64,000 nucleotides of DNA from an uncultured Treponema sp. (GCF_934725225.1 NZ_CAKVAM010000002.1:62001-126000); one strand, 5' to 3'; counted from the first letter of the stretch, positions 19,706 to 29,934 are shown. Program-made: numbers and translations. Notes: generated by a model not told the origin, from the sequence alone.

Positions 19706-19736
19706 AATCCCTCTGTATTTTGCAGGGGGATTTTTT
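19706..19736 (+). terminator. Terminator after rplY
   Basis: AATCCCTCTG and CAGGGGGATT form a 10-bp stem (one G-T pair) around a 7-nt loop, followed by a T-run. Separates the ispE-spoVG-tRNA-rplY group from tilS. Confidence 0.88.
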
Positions 19737-19777
19737 GTTGTGTTTTTCAAAATGGAATTTTTTTAAGTTTGACGAAT

Positions 19778-21142
19778 ATGGAATTTATTTTGGATTTTCA
19801 AGCTAGAGTTTTGGAAAATTTAAATTTGTGTCTTTCCGAGCTAAATACAAATCTTGATTCTTGCAATTGCGCCGGAGTTGCGGTTTCTGGCGGTGCCGAT
19901 TCAATTTCGCTTCTTGTTGCTTTTAAAAAAGTTTTAAACATTCAGCTTAAAGTCGTTACCGTGAACCACAACATCAGAAGCAGCGAGGAAAGTTCCGCCG
20001 ACGCCGATTATGTTGAGTCCGTTTGCCGTTCCCTTGGCGTAAAATGCGTTCGTTATGATGTGGCTCCGGGCGAAATTTTTTCTCTTGCAAAAAAACTTAA
20101 AACTTCTGTTGAAGATGCTGCTAGAAAAATTCGGTATGAAAAATTTTCAGATTTTATAGAAAGCGAAGGAATTTCTTTTTTGTGCCTTGCCCACAATAAA
20201 AACGATCAGATTGAAACTCTTGCCATGCGCTTTTTGCAAGGCTCTCCAAATCTTTGCGGAATTCCAATGACGCGGGAAAAATTTATTCGTCCGCTTTTAA
20301 ATATTTCCAGAAGTGAAATTGAAAAATATCTTCAGTTGCAAAAAATAAATTTTAGAACTGACTGCACGAATTTTGACAATCAGATTTTCAGAAATAGAAT
20401 CCGAAACAAACTCGTTCCTTTTTTGGACAATGAATTTTCCGGCTGGCAAAGTGCAGTTTTTTCTTTGGCTGAAAAAAGCCGCGCGGAAAATGAAGCTCTT
20501 TCTTTTTTTGCTGAACAGGAGCTTTTGAAAATTGACTGCAAATTTGAAAATAAAAAGTTTTCATTTGATGCTGAAAAATTTTCTTTACTTCCGCTTGCGA
20601 TAAAAATCAGAATAATTTTTAAAGGAATAGATTTTGTAAAAGCTTCCGAAAGAATTCCTTACGCCTTTGTATCCAGTTTGGCTTTTGGATGTTTTGAAAA
20701 TGCCGGCTGTTCAGAATGCGGCGGACTTGAATTTTCATTTTGCAACGGAAGGTTTTTAATTCAAAAGAAACGAAAAGTAGCGACAGAAAGCGGTTTTTTT
20801 GTTATAATAGAAAAAAATGGAATTTATCAGGCTGGAGAAATTTCTTTTGAAGTTTTTTCGCATGATAATGAAATTTTTTTAAGAACTGATTCGTCTGAGA
20901 TTTGCTTGAAAAATTTGAAGTTTCCGTTTGTATTCAGAAGCAGGCAGCCGGACGATTTTGTGAAAAATGCAGACGGTTCTTTTAGGCAGGTTTCAAAAAT
21001 TTTGGATGACTGGAAAACTGGAAAATTGAGAGATTCAATTCCGTTGATTCAAAATATTTGTCCGGAAAAAAATAATTCCGCTCAGGAAATTTGCTGTGTG
21101 TGGGGAAGTCTTTTTGGCTTTAAAAACTGGATTGTAAAATGA
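19778..21142 (+). CDS. tilS: tRNA(Ile)-lysidine synthase TilS
   Basis: 454 residues from ATG 19778; TTG at 19769 is an alternative and no clear ribosome-binding site helps. The PP-loop ATP motif VSGGADSISLL lies near residues 35-45, followed by VNHNIRSSEESSADADYVESVC and LAHNKNDQIETLAMRF, the family signature. TilS changes C34 of tRNA-Ile(CAU) to lysidine so that it reads AUA; it is essential. Its stop overlaps the next start (ATGA). Confidence 0.93.
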   Translation: MEFILDFQARVLENLNLCLSELNTNLDSCNCAGVAVSGGADSISLLVAFKKVLNIQLKVVTVNHNIRSSEESSADADYVESVCRSLGVKCVRYDVAPGEIFSLAKKLKTSVEDAARKIRYEKFSDFIESEGISFLCLAHNKNDQIETLAMRFLQGSPNLCGIPMTREKFIRPLLNISRSEIEKYLQLQKINFRTDCTNFDNQIFRNRIRNKLVPFLDNEFSGWQSAVFSLAEKSRAENEALSFFAEQELLKIDCKFENKKFSFDAEKFSLLPLAIKIRIIFKGIDFVKASERIPYAFVSSLAFGCFENAGCSECGGLEFSFCNGRFLIQKKRKVATESGFFVIIEKNGIYQAGEISFEVFSHDNEIFLRTDSSEICLKNLKFPFVFRSRQPDDFVKNADGSFRQVSKILDDWKTGKLRDSIPLIQNICPEKNNSAQEICCVWGSLFGFKNWIVK

Positions 21143-23256
21143 AAATGCAACAGGATAAAAAATTGAAATCGCTGCATCTTTTAAAAAGAATTTTATTTGT
21201 TTTTGCCTTTTTGAATTTTTTTGGTTTTTCTTTTGCTGAAAATGAAAATTCAAAACTTGCAAATAAAAAAACTGCTTTGCGTTGTCTGGAAACTGCTTCA
21301 AATTATATTTTTGAAAAAAACTGGGAAGCTGCAAAAAGTCAGGCTTGCTTTGGAATTGCGTACGATGATTCAATTTCGGACTTGTGGTATTTGTATGCTG
21401 TTTCTGAAAATGCCTTGGGAAAAACAAAAGCTGCGGTTCTTCCGTTGATTGAAAAAGCGATAAAAAATGACAGTTGGTCAAATTACAACCGCGACAATGC
21501 GCGCCTTTTATATGCGGACATTCTTTGCGATACTGGAAAAATGTCCGAAGCGTTAAAAGTTTTGGACAGCCAGCCGTTTTTGTATTCTTCTGATTCTGAA
21601 TTGATTAGAATAAAATGCCTTTACAGATTGAAAGATTCTGCTTCTGTTTCTAAGGCTCGGAATAAAATTGACGGCGCAAGAAGAATTTATCCTTCTGACA
21701 CAAGATTTCCGCTTGTGTTTTTTAAAAATGAAAATCCAAACGATTCAGATTCGACTGTAAAAAGGCTTGCCTCATTTTTTGTTTCACAGCTGGATTTTTA
21801 TTTGCAGCGTGAACCTGAAAATTCAGAGCTTGAAATTTATTCCGCTTTGTTTTCTTCCGGCGAAAATAAAAATAGAATTTTAAAATCTTTCAATGCAAAA
21901 GGATTTAAAAATCCGCTTTATGCAAAAGAAGCTTTGAATGAAAATCTTATTGGCGAGCAGGAAGCAGTTGATTACATTTTTGACTTTGCAGATGAAAAAA
22001 TTGACTATGAGATTTTTAAGGATTTTATTTTGCGGCTTTCTGAAAATGATTCTTGCGATAATGTAAAGCAGCGTCTCGAAGCTTTTTCTGGCTCATTTTC
22101 TTTTGACACTGATAAAGACGGAATTGAAAATTTAATTGTAAAATTTTCACGTGGGCGGTCGCAGGAAATTTCATTTGATAAAAATCAGGATGGCGAGCTT
22201 GAATGGAATGTTTTGTGCGATTTTGGAACTCCAGTTTCTGGATATTGCAAAGAAATGAAAATGAATTTTTCTTGGACAAATTTTCCGTATTTAAATTATG
22301 CGGAATTTCTTCAGGAAAAAATTCCTGTTGAAAAATTTAATTTTGTTCCAGAGACATTGAAGTGGACTCCAGTTTTGATTGAGCGTGATTCTGAAATTTC
22401 AGAAAAGCTTGGCTTTGACTTTTTTATTCCGACTGTAAAAAATGATGAGAAAAAATTAAATGTTGCGGAGCTTCTTGATTCTGCGTCTGATTTTGAAATT
22501 GCAACTTCTTCAAATGAAAAAATTCGGTTTGTTCTTTTAAATGGAAATATTCAGCAGGCGTTGTATTATTCAGCTGACGGAACGCTTTATGCTCAGGCGC
22601 ACTTTGAAAATAATATTCCGGTTTTAAGAACTGTTGATTTTGATAAAGACGGAATTTTTGAAGCCACAGAATTTTATTCAGTTGATTCAGATAAAAAAAT
22701 GAATTTCCATTCGCTTGAAGATGAGCGGCAGATTGTAAAAAATCTTTTTGGGCTTCCGTCTGAAAACGCAGAATTTTATCTTAGAATGATTCAGATTGAC
22801 AGAGACAAAGATACGGTTCCTGATTTTACTGAAGAATATTTGGAGAACAACGGAAAAATTTCTTCTTGGGACACAGACGGAGATGGAAAATGGAATGTCC
22901 GCCATATTGTTTATCCAGACGGAATTTCTGAAGAGTCAATGTTCTACACGGTTCCAGAAAAAAATCTTGTTGTTGTAAGATTTGAAAATAATATTCCGCA
23001 AAAAGTAACGAATGGAAAAGAAGAATTTTTTGTTTATAAAGATGCTGATTCAAATTTTTACTGGCTCGTGAAAAATAATTCTTTCAGTCCTGAAAAATAT
23101 TCTGCGCTGGCAAAAAATGCAAAATCGGAGCTTGACAAAAAAAATGTTCAAGGCTTTTCTATGATTACTGTTGAAAATGAAACGCAGTCGGTGCTTTGTA
23201 TCCGCATTGAAAAATTTGACTTTGGAATTTTAGTAGAAAATGAAAATAAAAATTAA
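21139..23256 (+). CDS. Secreted protein with repeated DxDxDG calcium-loop motifs
   Basis: 705 residues; a basic N-terminus and hydrophobic segment ending FGFSFAE look like a signal peptide. The N-terminal part (about 45-200) has helical, TPR-like spacing. The rest contains at least five Asp-rich loops of EF-hand or dockerin type, near residues 323 (DTDKDGIE), 347 (DKNQDGELE), 500 (DFDKDGIFE), 554 (DRDKDTVPD) and 578 (DTDGDGKW), each followed by a hydrophobic strand. This suggests a calcium-stabilised periplasmic or surface beta structure. Translationally coupled to tilS upstream and overlapping the HtrA-like gene by 17 bp. No named family recognised. Confidence 0.65.
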   Translation: MKMQQDKKLKSLHLLKRILFVFAFLNFFGFSFAENENSKLANKKTALRCLETASNYIFEKNWEAAKSQACFGIAYDDSISDLWYLYAVSENALGKTKAAVLPLIEKAIKNDSWSNYNRDNARLLYADILCDTGKMSEALKVLDSQPFLYSSDSELIRIKCLYRLKDSASVSKARNKIDGARRIYPSDTRFPLVFFKNENPNDSDSTVKRLASFFVSQLDFYLQREPENSELEIYSALFSSGENKNRILKSFNAKGFKNPLYAKEALNENLIGEQEAVDYIFDFADEKIDYEIFKDFILRLSENDSCDNVKQRLEAFSGSFSFDTDKDGIENLIVKFSRGRSQEISFDKNQDGELEWNVLCDFGTPVSGYCKEMKMNFSWTNFPYLNYAEFLQEKIPVEKFNFVPETLKWTPVLIERDSEISEKLGFDFFIPTVKNDEKKLNVAELLDSASDFEIATSSNEKIRFVLLNGNIQQALYYSADGTLYAQAHFENNIPVLRTVDFDKDGIFEATEFYSVDSDKKMNFHSLEDERQIVKNLFGLPSENAEFYLRMIQIDRDKDTVPDFTEEYLENNGKISSWDTDGDGKWNVRHIVYPDGISEESMFYTVPEKNLVVVRFENNIPQKVTNGKEEFFVYKDADSNFYWLVKNNSFSPEKYSALAKNAKSELDKKNVQGFSMITVENETQSVLCIRIEKFDFGILVENENKN

Positions 23257-24904
23257 AAAATTTTTCAGCTTATTTTTTGTGATTGGTTGCGTTCTGCTTG
23301 TTTTTTCTTGCGGAACAATAAAAGGCGGCAGTGAAATTTTTGTTCCTGTTGATTACAGTGAAGAACGCGCAGTTGACATTGAAATCGAGCTTATTGAAAA
23401 ACTTTCAAAAGAAAATGAAATAAAATCTTTGTGGCGCGCAAAACTTTTGTATGATAAAATTTCTTTAAATGAAAAATGCAAGCAGATTTTTGAGCAGACA
23501 ACTAAAATTTGCGCGGAATCTTGCATTCGTGCTATAGATGAAGAAAAATATTTTGATGCGCTTGGATATTATTTGTCTTTGGAAGCGGCAGGATATTCCG
23601 AGCTTGATTCAATTCCAAAATCAAAAGCTGAACTGCAAACTTTGTCTTACAAAAATGTTCCGGGCGGTTCAGTTCCTTCAGTTTCAAATGCAAACGTTTC
23701 CGACATGATAAAAGGCACGGTAACTGTTTTTGTTGACAAGGGAATAAAAATTCAGCGCGGAATTGGCTATGCGGATGCTGTTTTGGGAAGCGGATTTTTT
23801 ATTTCAAAAGACGGATACATTGTAACAAATCATCATGTTATTGAAGATATGGTTGACAAAAAATATGAAGGATTTTCAAGGCTCTATATAAAACTTGCGG
23901 AAGATCCAGACACAAGAATTCCTGCGAAAGTTGTTGGATATGACAAGACTTTGGATTTGGCTCTTTTAAAAACTGAAATCGATGCGCCTTACGTTTTTGC
24001 GCTTGGTTCTAGTAGCGACCTTTCAGTGGGCGATAAAGTTTATGCGATTGGCTCTCCGTTGGGACTTGAAAAAACTTTGACAAGCGGAATCATTTCTTCA
24101 ACAGACAGGCAGCTTTTTTCGGCTGGAACTGTTTTTCAAGTTGATGCGGCTATTAACAGCGGAAATTCCGGCGGACCTTTGATTGATGAAAAGGGCAGAG
24201 TGCAGGCTGTTGTTTTTGCCGGAGTTCAGAATTTTCAAGGACTTAATTTTGCAATTCCAGTTGAGTATTTAAAAAATGAGCTTCCGTTTTTATTTAATGG
24301 AGGAGAGCGCGAGCATCCTTGGGTTGCTTCTTACGGAAAGACAAAACGGCTTCCTGGTTCGGGTGCAAAAAATGAAGGCGTTACAATTTTTTATGTTTTG
24401 CCGGGCGGAAGCGCAGATCGCGCAGGAATAAAAGAAGATGATGTTGTGATTTCCGTTAATGGCGAAAAAATAAATTCGCTTGCGGATTTGCAGATTGCGT
24501 TTATGAAGCAGCCTTCTGGAATTATAACGAAGCTTGGAATTTTATCTTCGGACGGAACTGAATCTGAAAAAATTGTTTACCTTGAAAAACGTCCGTCATC
24601 TCCGGGCTATGAATTTTTTAAGCATGATTCGCTTGAAAACTCTTTTTACCCGATGTTCGGAATGAAGATGGTAAGAGTTTCGCCTTCAAACAAAAAAAAG
24701 TATTCTATTGTAAAAATTATAAAGGGCTCTGTTGCTGATGAAACTGGATTCAGCGAAAATGATCCTATTGAGCTTCTTGGAATTGATTTCAGCCCGGAAA
24801 AAGAAGCCGCATACATAAAGCTTTACGCAAAAAAAAGAAAGAACGGCTATCTTGATGTGAGCCTCGGATTTTCAGCAGGATTGGACAGCCCGTATTATTT
24901 TTAA
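23240..24904 (+). CDS. HtrA/DegP-like trypsin-family lipoprotein protease with PDZ domain
   Basis: 554 residues. A lipobox (LVFSC, Cys near residue 28) marks it as a lipoprotein. The serine-protease triad is complete: His199 in VTNHHVIED, Asp239 in TLDLALLK, Ser310 in NSGNSGGPL. One clear PDZ domain follows (about 375-450, VLPGGSADRAGIKEDDVVISVNG), and a second weaker PDZ-like segment near the C-terminus (SVADETGFSENDPIELLG). About 150 residues between lipobox and protease are helical and unassigned. S1C proteases degrade or refold damaged envelope proteins. The lipid anchor and long N-terminal region differ from classic soluble DegP. It overlaps the preceding secreted-protein gene. Confidence 0.85.
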   Translation: MKIKIKKFFSLFFVIGCVLLVFSCGTIKGGSEIFVPVDYSEERAVDIEIELIEKLSKENEIKSLWRAKLLYDKISLNEKCKQIFEQTTKICAESCIRAIDEEKYFDALGYYLSLEAAGYSELDSIPKSKAELQTLSYKNVPGGSVPSVSNANVSDMIKGTVTVFVDKGIKIQRGIGYADAVLGSGFFISKDGYIVTNHHVIEDMVDKKYEGFSRLYIKLAEDPDTRIPAKVVGYDKTLDLALLKTEIDAPYVFALGSSSDLSVGDKVYAIGSPLGLEKTLTSGIISSTDRQLFSAGTVFQVDAAINSGNSGGPLIDEKGRVQAVVFAGVQNFQGLNFAIPVEYLKNELPFLFNGGEREHPWVASYGKTKRLPGSGAKNEGVTIFYVLPGGSADRAGIKEDDVVISVNGEKINSLADLQIAFMKQPSGIITKLGILSSDGTESEKIVYLEKRPSSPGYEFFKHDSLENSFYPMFGMKMVRVSPSNKKKYSIVKIIKGSVADETGFSENDPIELLGIDFSPEKEAAYIKLYAKKRKNGYLDVSLGFSAGLDSPYYF

Positions 24905-24936
24905 ACTAAACTGAAAAAATAAAAAAAGGAATAAAA

Positions 24937-26742
24937 ATGACAGAATTAAAGTATAAACGGAACTTTTGTATTACAGCGCACATTGATCATGGAAAATCAA
25001 CTTTGGCAGATAGGCTTATTCAAAAAGCAAAAATTGTTGACGACCGCCAAATGAAAAATCAGATTCTTGACAACATGGATATTGAACGCGAGCGCGGAAT
25101 TACAATAAAAAGCCAGGCCGTTACAATTCCGTACAAGGCAAAAGACGGACATGACTACGAGCTGAATTTTGTTGACACGCCGGGACACGTTGACTTTAGC
25201 TATGAAGTAAGCCGTGCGATTGCATCTTGTGAGGGCGCATTGCTTCTTATTGATGCAACTCAAGGCGTTGAAAGCCAGACAGTTAGCAACCTTTATATGG
25301 CGATGGAGCACGACCTGACGATTGTTCCTGTCATAAATAAAATCGATCTTGCAAGCGCGGATGTTGAATCTGTAAAAAAACAAATCGACCATGATTTAGG
25401 ACTTGAATCTTCTGAAGCTCAGCTTGTCAGCGCAAAAACGGGAGAAGGAATTGACGACTTGCTTGAAGCCATTGTTACAAAGTTTCCGCCGCCAAAAGGT
25501 GATGTGAATGCGCCGCTTCAGGCTTTGATTTTCGACTGCCATTATGATGAGTACCGCGGTGTTATCGTGCATTTGAGAGTAATGGAAGGCCGTGTAAAAA
25601 CTGGCGACATAATCCGCTTTATGAGCAACAACACTGATTACAAAGTAGAGCAGGTTGGAGTTTTCAAAATCAAATATGAAGAAACTGGAGTCCTTGAAGC
25701 TGGAGACGTTGGCTACATTATTGCCGGAATAAAAACTGTAAGCGATGTAAGCGTTGGCGACACTGTAACTCTTGCTTCAAAACCTGCCGCTTCCCCTTTG
25801 CCGGGATTCAAGGAAGTAAAGCCAGTTGTGTTCTCTTCGATTTACCCGATTGACTCAAATGATTACGAAGAACTCAAAGAGGCAATGGAAAAACTTAAGC
25901 TTAACGACGCTTCGCTTATTTATGAAAAGGACAATTCCCTTGCGCTTGGAAACGGCTTTAGATGCGGCTTTTTGGGATTGCTTCACTTGGAAATAATTCA
26001 GGAACGCCTTGAGCGGGATTTTGACCAGATTGTAATTTTTACTGCTCCAAGTGTAAAGTACAAAGTAAAGATTCCCGGCCACGAAGAAATTTTTGTAGAC
26101 AATCCTGCTGACTATCCTGAAGGAAAAATCGAGTCGTCGCAAGAACCGTACATAAAAGCTTCAATAATAACTCCTGCCGAATATCTTGGCTCTATTATGG
26201 AACTTTGCCGTCTAAAGCGCGGAACGCAAAAAAATATGCAGTACCTTGACGAAAAGCGTGTTGAGCTTACTTATGAAATGCCGCTTTCCGAAGTTCTTTT
26301 TGACTTTTATGACAAGCTGAAATCTTACAGCCGCGGATATGCAAGCTTTGACTATGAAGTTATTGACTACCGTCCGACTGACTTGATAAAAATTGATATT
26401 CTAATAAATTCAAAGCCTGTTGACGCATTGGCTCAGCTTTGCTACAGACCGAGTGCTGTTGAGCGCGCAAAAGTTGTCTGTGAACGCTTAAAAGGAGAAA
26501 TCGCTCGCCAGCAGTTCAAGGTTGCAATTCAAGGCGCAATCGGAAGCCAGATAATTGCAAGAGAAACTGTAAATCCTGTTAGAAAAGACGTTCTTGCAAA
26601 ATGCTACGGCGGAGACGTAACTAGAAAACGCAAGCTTCTTGAAAAGCAAAAAGCCGGAAAAAAGAGAATGCTTATGGCCGGAAACGTGGAGCTTCCGCAG
26701 AGCGCATTCCTTGCTGTCTTAAAGGAAAAAGAAGACTCTTAA
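24937..26742 (+). CDS. lepA: Elongation factor 4 (LepA)
   Basis: 601 residues, the usual length. GTPase motifs: AHIDHGKST (G1), RERGIT (G2), DTPGHVDF (G3), NKID (G4), SAK (G5); the C-terminal LepA signature includes KAGKKRMLMAGNVELPQSAF. EF4 is a ribosome-bound GTPase acting in back-translocation or initiation under stress. AAAGGA precedes the ATG. Convergent with the DUF115 gene, 3 bp away. Confidence 0.97.
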   Translation: MTELKYKRNFCITAHIDHGKSTLADRLIQKAKIVDDRQMKNQILDNMDIERERGITIKSQAVTIPYKAKDGHDYELNFVDTPGHVDFSYEVSRAIASCEGALLLIDATQGVESQTVSNLYMAMEHDLTIVPVINKIDLASADVESVKKQIDHDLGLESSEAQLVSAKTGEGIDDLLEAIVTKFPPPKGDVNAPLQALIFDCHYDEYRGVIVHLRVMEGRVKTGDIIRFMSNNTDYKVEQVGVFKIKYEETGVLEAGDVGYIIAGIKTVSDVSVGDTVTLASKPAASPLPGFKEVKPVVFSSIYPIDSNDYEELKEAMEKLKLNDASLIYEKDNSLALGNGFRCGFLGLLHLEIIQERLERDFDQIVIFTAPSVKYKVKIPGHEEIFVDNPADYPEGKIESSQEPYIKASIITPAEYLGSIMELCRLKRGTQKNMQYLDEKRVELTYEMPLSEVLFDFYDKLKSYSRGYASFDYEVIDYRPTDLIKIDILINSKPVDALAQLCYRPSAVERAKVVCERLKGEIARQQFKVAIQGAIGSQIIARETVNPVRKDVLAKCYGGDVTRKRKLLEKQKAGKKRMLMAGNVELPQSAFLAVLKEKEDS

Positions 26743-26745
26743 AAA

Positions 26746-28374
26746 TTAAAGCGGCTTGTTTTCCCTCATGGCGATTTCAAGCTGCTTTATAAAAAAATCT
26801 GTTTCTGCCCTGATTCTTTTTAGAAACGACTGCTCCATTTTGAATGCGTAGCCATCTGGAAAATGCAAAAAAAGATATTCCCGTTCTTCTACAATTTTTT
26901 TTATCTGCTCGCTAAGAGAAATTTCTTCAGGCAAGTTGTTTCTAAAAGGAGACTTTTCTCCATCTGAAAGCAGGCTTCTAAGTTCTTCAAGTTTTCTTTT
27001 TTCCTTTTCACAGAAATTAAAAATATTTTTATGCGATTCGCATTTTGCTTTTTGCAGATTTCCTTTTGTTGTAAAAAGTTTGCTTTGAGGTATTCCAAGA
27101 TTTATTCCTGTGCTTGAGCAGTCAAAAAGATTTTTTTCATTTTTAAACATCAACTTGAACTGCTGAGCGTACTGCAAAAGAATTTTTGTGCTGCATATTT
27201 TTTTTCCGTTTTTTGAAATGACAGTTTGCGCTGCCATGGAAAAAGATGCATCGTAGTTTTCAATAGGCAAAAGCCTGCTGGAATTTATAAGGTGTTGCTT
27301 TAAAGCCATAGTGCCTTTTGCGTGCGTTGTTCCTATGCTGTAGCTAAAATCCAAGCCTGCAACAAAAACTGGAACAGAAGAACTGCTTCTGAGCTTTAGC
27401 GCAATGTATGTTGCCGCAAGCCCAACAGAGCCCATCGGCTCAATAAAATTTTTAATGACATTTTCTTTCTTTAGATTATCAAAAAAAATTCCATCCGCAT
27501 ATTTTGTCGCAAACCAGATTATATTTCCGCCAAGAATTTTTGTGGCTTCTGGCCTTGCGCACAAATCTGCAAACAAAAGAATTTTTTTGTTTTTTGCACC
27601 TAAAAACGTTTTTTCAATTGCAAGCTGGCTTTCCATTGTAACAACTGCGTCCGGCGTTATGTTTCTTGCTAGCAGCGGAGATAAAGCAGCGTCAACTGCG
27701 ATTATAAAAAAGTCGTTTGGAGAAAAACTTGAATACGGTAAAGTGTCCAGTCCTTCGCCTGCGCCCAAAACTAGCAACGGTTTTGAAACTGTTTTTGCAA
27801 CATCTTCCAATGTTTTTGAATATTCAAGACGTGCAATGTTCCTTAAAAAGTTCTTGGAAAAAAGACGACCGAATTTTACAAGTGTGATTCTGTTTTTCCA
27901 GAATGTAGCGATTATTTCGCTTATTGCGTTGACTGTAAAATCAAACTTTTCTTTTGAAAAACTTACTCCCGCGCTAAAGTCGATTTTCAATGTGCGCTTT
28001 ATGCTTCCGGCTTTGCAAATGTTTCTTACAAATAAATCTATTTTTTCGCCTTCATTTAACTTGAACAACGGAATGTCTGCGCTATTGTTTTGCATTGCAA
28101 GTTCAAAAAGATTCTCGTCATTTTCCAGCGCGATGATTTCACAATTTTCCGGCAGCAGTGATTTTAATTTTTCAATTCCGTACCAAAGAAGGGGAGAGCA
28201 GATTACAACAAGTGTTCCGCTTAAAAACTGCATTTTGTCTATGTTAGCTTCAATTGCCTTTGCAGGATTGTACTTTGAATATAAAAAGCGGCCTTTGTAT
28301 TCTACTGTCTTTAAAACAGAAAAGCCCTGACCGGCACTTACCAGACGGGGCTTCTCCTGAACTGATTCGTTCAA
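26746..28374 (-). CDS. DUF115 (6-hydroxymethylpterin pyrophosphokinase MptE-like) protein
   Basis: 542 residues, TTG start with AGGA 6 bp upstream, one base from the stop of the SurA-like gene. The central part carries the DUF115 signature: LVLGAGEGLDTLPY (motif at about 204-210), then IIAVDAALSPLLARNITPDAVVTMESQ. The family includes archaeal MptE and the Maf-type proteins that attach nonulosonic acids to flagellins. In a spirochaete a role in flagellin or surface glycan modification is plausible but inferred. Cytoplasmic, no signal peptide. Probably co-transcribed with the SurA-like gene. Confidence 0.7.
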   Translation of the reverse strand: MNESVQEKPRLVSAGQGFSVLKTVEYKGRFLYSKYNPAKAIEANIDKMQFLSGTLVVICSPLLWYGIEKLKSLLPENCEIIALENDENLFELAMQNNSADIPLFKLNEGEKIDLFVRNICKAGSIKRTLKIDFSAGVSFSKEKFDFTVNAISEIIATFWKNRITLVKFGRLFSKNFLRNIARLEYSKTLEDVAKTVSKPLLVLGAGEGLDTLPYSSFSPNDFFIIAVDAALSPLLARNITPDAVVTMESQLAIEKTFLGAKNKKILLFADLCARPEATKILGGNIIWFATKYADGIFFDNLKKENVIKNFIEPMGSVGLAATYIALKLRSSSSVPVFVAGLDFSYSIGTTHAKGTMALKQHLINSSRLLPIENYDASFSMAAQTVISKNGKKICSTKILLQYAQQFKLMFKNEKNLFDCSSTGINLGIPQSKLFTTKGNLQKAKCESHKNIFNFCEKEKRKLEELRSLLSDGEKSPFRNNLPEEISLSEQIKKIVEEREYLFLHFPDGYAFKMEQSFLKRIRAETDFFIKQLEIAMRENKPL

Positions 28375-28375
28375 T

Positions 28376-29893
28376 TTATTTCCTGTTTTTGTTTTCGCTC
28401 ATAAGCGTAATGTAAGTTGCAAAGAAATTGTCTACAACTTTTGGATTTGCAAAAAGAGCTGAATTTGCTGTGTTCAAGTCTGCGTTGCGGATTTCTGTTT
28501 CGCTTGCATCTTCCACTTCTTCAGTCTGAATACCTGTGCATTTAAGAACAAGAACATTTGAACCAAGAATAAACGGCGAGCTGATTTCATCCTGCTTTAA
28601 AGAAAATGCTGTCTTGTACGCAGCTTCATTTGAAGCGATTCTTGCGAGCGGTCCAGTTTCAGAAACAGAAGAATAAATGCTTGAGCTTCCATAGTTTACA
28701 GGAAAAGGCTGAACTTCTGTTTTTTCCACATTGAACTTTTTGCACGCGCTGTCAAAACTTGAAATGGCGGCTTCTGAAACAAAGTTTTCCGCAATCTCAA
28801 GAAAGTAGTTTTCAATGTAGCTTTTTTCATTTGAGTTTATGTAGCCAAGAACTGCATCCTGAACCGCGCTGTCTTCAAAGTTTGCCGCCGCTACAGAACC
28901 GTCGCACTTGAAAATTGAATATCCGCGTTTTGTTTTTATAACTGCGCTGATTTCATCTTTCTGAAGTTTTTCAAGCTCTGCAAGTGAATCCGCATTGTCA
29001 AGCATATTTTCAATTTGATAGCGGTATGCGCCGGCATTTTTTCCTTCCGCATCAGAATAATATTTCTGGGACTTTTCGCTTGCGGCATCTGCAAATGTAA
29101 TTTCGTTTCCGTTTATCTGCTTCAAAAGAGCCTTTGCTTCCTGCTCATCGTCAACAGTAATTACAGAAAGGTCGTATTTGATGAATTTCTCAGCATTTTC
29201 TTTTCCGAATTTTACAGCTTCTTCTTTTGGAAAATTTGAAGTGCTGAATGCAACTGCGTCAAATGAATGTTTTTCCGCTCCCATTGAAGCAAGAAATTTC
29301 TTTTCCGCGCCGCTTCTTTTAAGTCCGTACAATTCAGTTCCGTTGAAAGAAACTTCGTTGTCAGTTCCGAACAAATCGTAGAAATAGCGTCTGTAAACAA
29401 GGCTTTCTTCGATGTCCTTTCTTAGTTTTTCAAGATCAACTGCGCTCGCCTGATTGTAAGCTTTCTGTGAGAATTTTCCTGTTGAAGGATCTGTGAATCT
29501 TTCAATTACGGCTCTGTTTACAGCTTCTTTTGGAACTATGTAGCCTGATTTTTTTACTGAATCAGTGAACGCCATGTTGATTACAGTCTGATAAAAAGCT
29601 TCTCTCATAATGCGGTAGTAGGAATTTTCATCAACTTTGTATCCGCCAGCCTGATATGACTGCGCAAGATTTGAAACTGTAATAAAGAACTTTGAACCCG
29701 GCTCGTAAGTTATGTTTTTTCCGTTGTAAGAACCGTAAGAGCTTACCTTCTGCTTGTTAAAAATTGACTGAAAAACTGCGCTTGCTCCAAAGGGAAGAAA
29801 TACCAGCGCCGAAATTACAAGTATGATTACAGCTCCGATTTTTGAACTGTCTTTTTTTGTTTTCTGTTCAGTGATTTTGTTTTCTTGATCCAT
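28376..29893 (-). CDS. SurA/PpiD-like peptidylprolyl isomerase-type chaperone
   Basis: 505 residues from ATG 29893; an in-frame ATG at 29905 also exists, but AAGG directly abuts it and fits the inner start better (spacing 12). A single membrane segment (about 20-42) anchors a periplasmic part. A SurA_N-like helical region (about 60-190, VNRAVIERFTDPSTGKFSQKAY) and a parvulin-like portion (about 230-320, with a KSQKYYSDAEGKNAG segment and ISAVIKTKRGYSIFKC) are present, matching PpiD. It would fold outer-membrane proteins at the inner membrane. Consensus promoter upstream at 29935-29963. Confidence 0.78.
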   Translation of the reverse strand: MDQENKITEQKTKKDSSKIGAVIILVISALVFLPFGASAVFQSIFNKQKVSSYGSYNGKNITYEPGSKFFITVSNLAQSYQAGGYKVDENSYYRIMREAFYQTVINMAFTDSVKKSGYIVPKEAVNRAVIERFTDPSTGKFSQKAYNQASAVDLEKLRKDIEESLVYRRYFYDLFGTDNEVSFNGTELYGLKRSGAEKKFLASMGAEKHSFDAVAFSTSNFPKEEAVKFGKENAEKFIKYDLSVITVDDEQEAKALLKQINGNEITFADAASEKSQKYYSDAEGKNAGAYRYQIENMLDNADSLAELEKLQKDEISAVIKTKRGYSIFKCDGSVAAANFEDSAVQDAVLGYINSNEKSYIENYFLEIAENFVSEAAISSFDSACKKFNVEKTEVQPFPVNYGSSSIYSSVSETGPLARIASNEAAYKTAFSLKQDEISSPFILGSNVLVLKCTGIQTEEVEDASETEIRNADLNTANSALFANPKVVDNFFATYITLMSENKNRK

Positions 29894-29934
29894 AAGAAGA
29901 TTCATCCTTTTTATATATAAATAGAAGTGAAACT

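Noticed and set aside
27404..28330. 308-codon open frame on the plus strand inside the DUF115 gene
   Set aside because: It lies wholly opposite a recognisable protein, is rich in Ser/Phe as expected of a complementary frame in AT-rich coding DNA, and lacks a promoter or ribosome-binding site.
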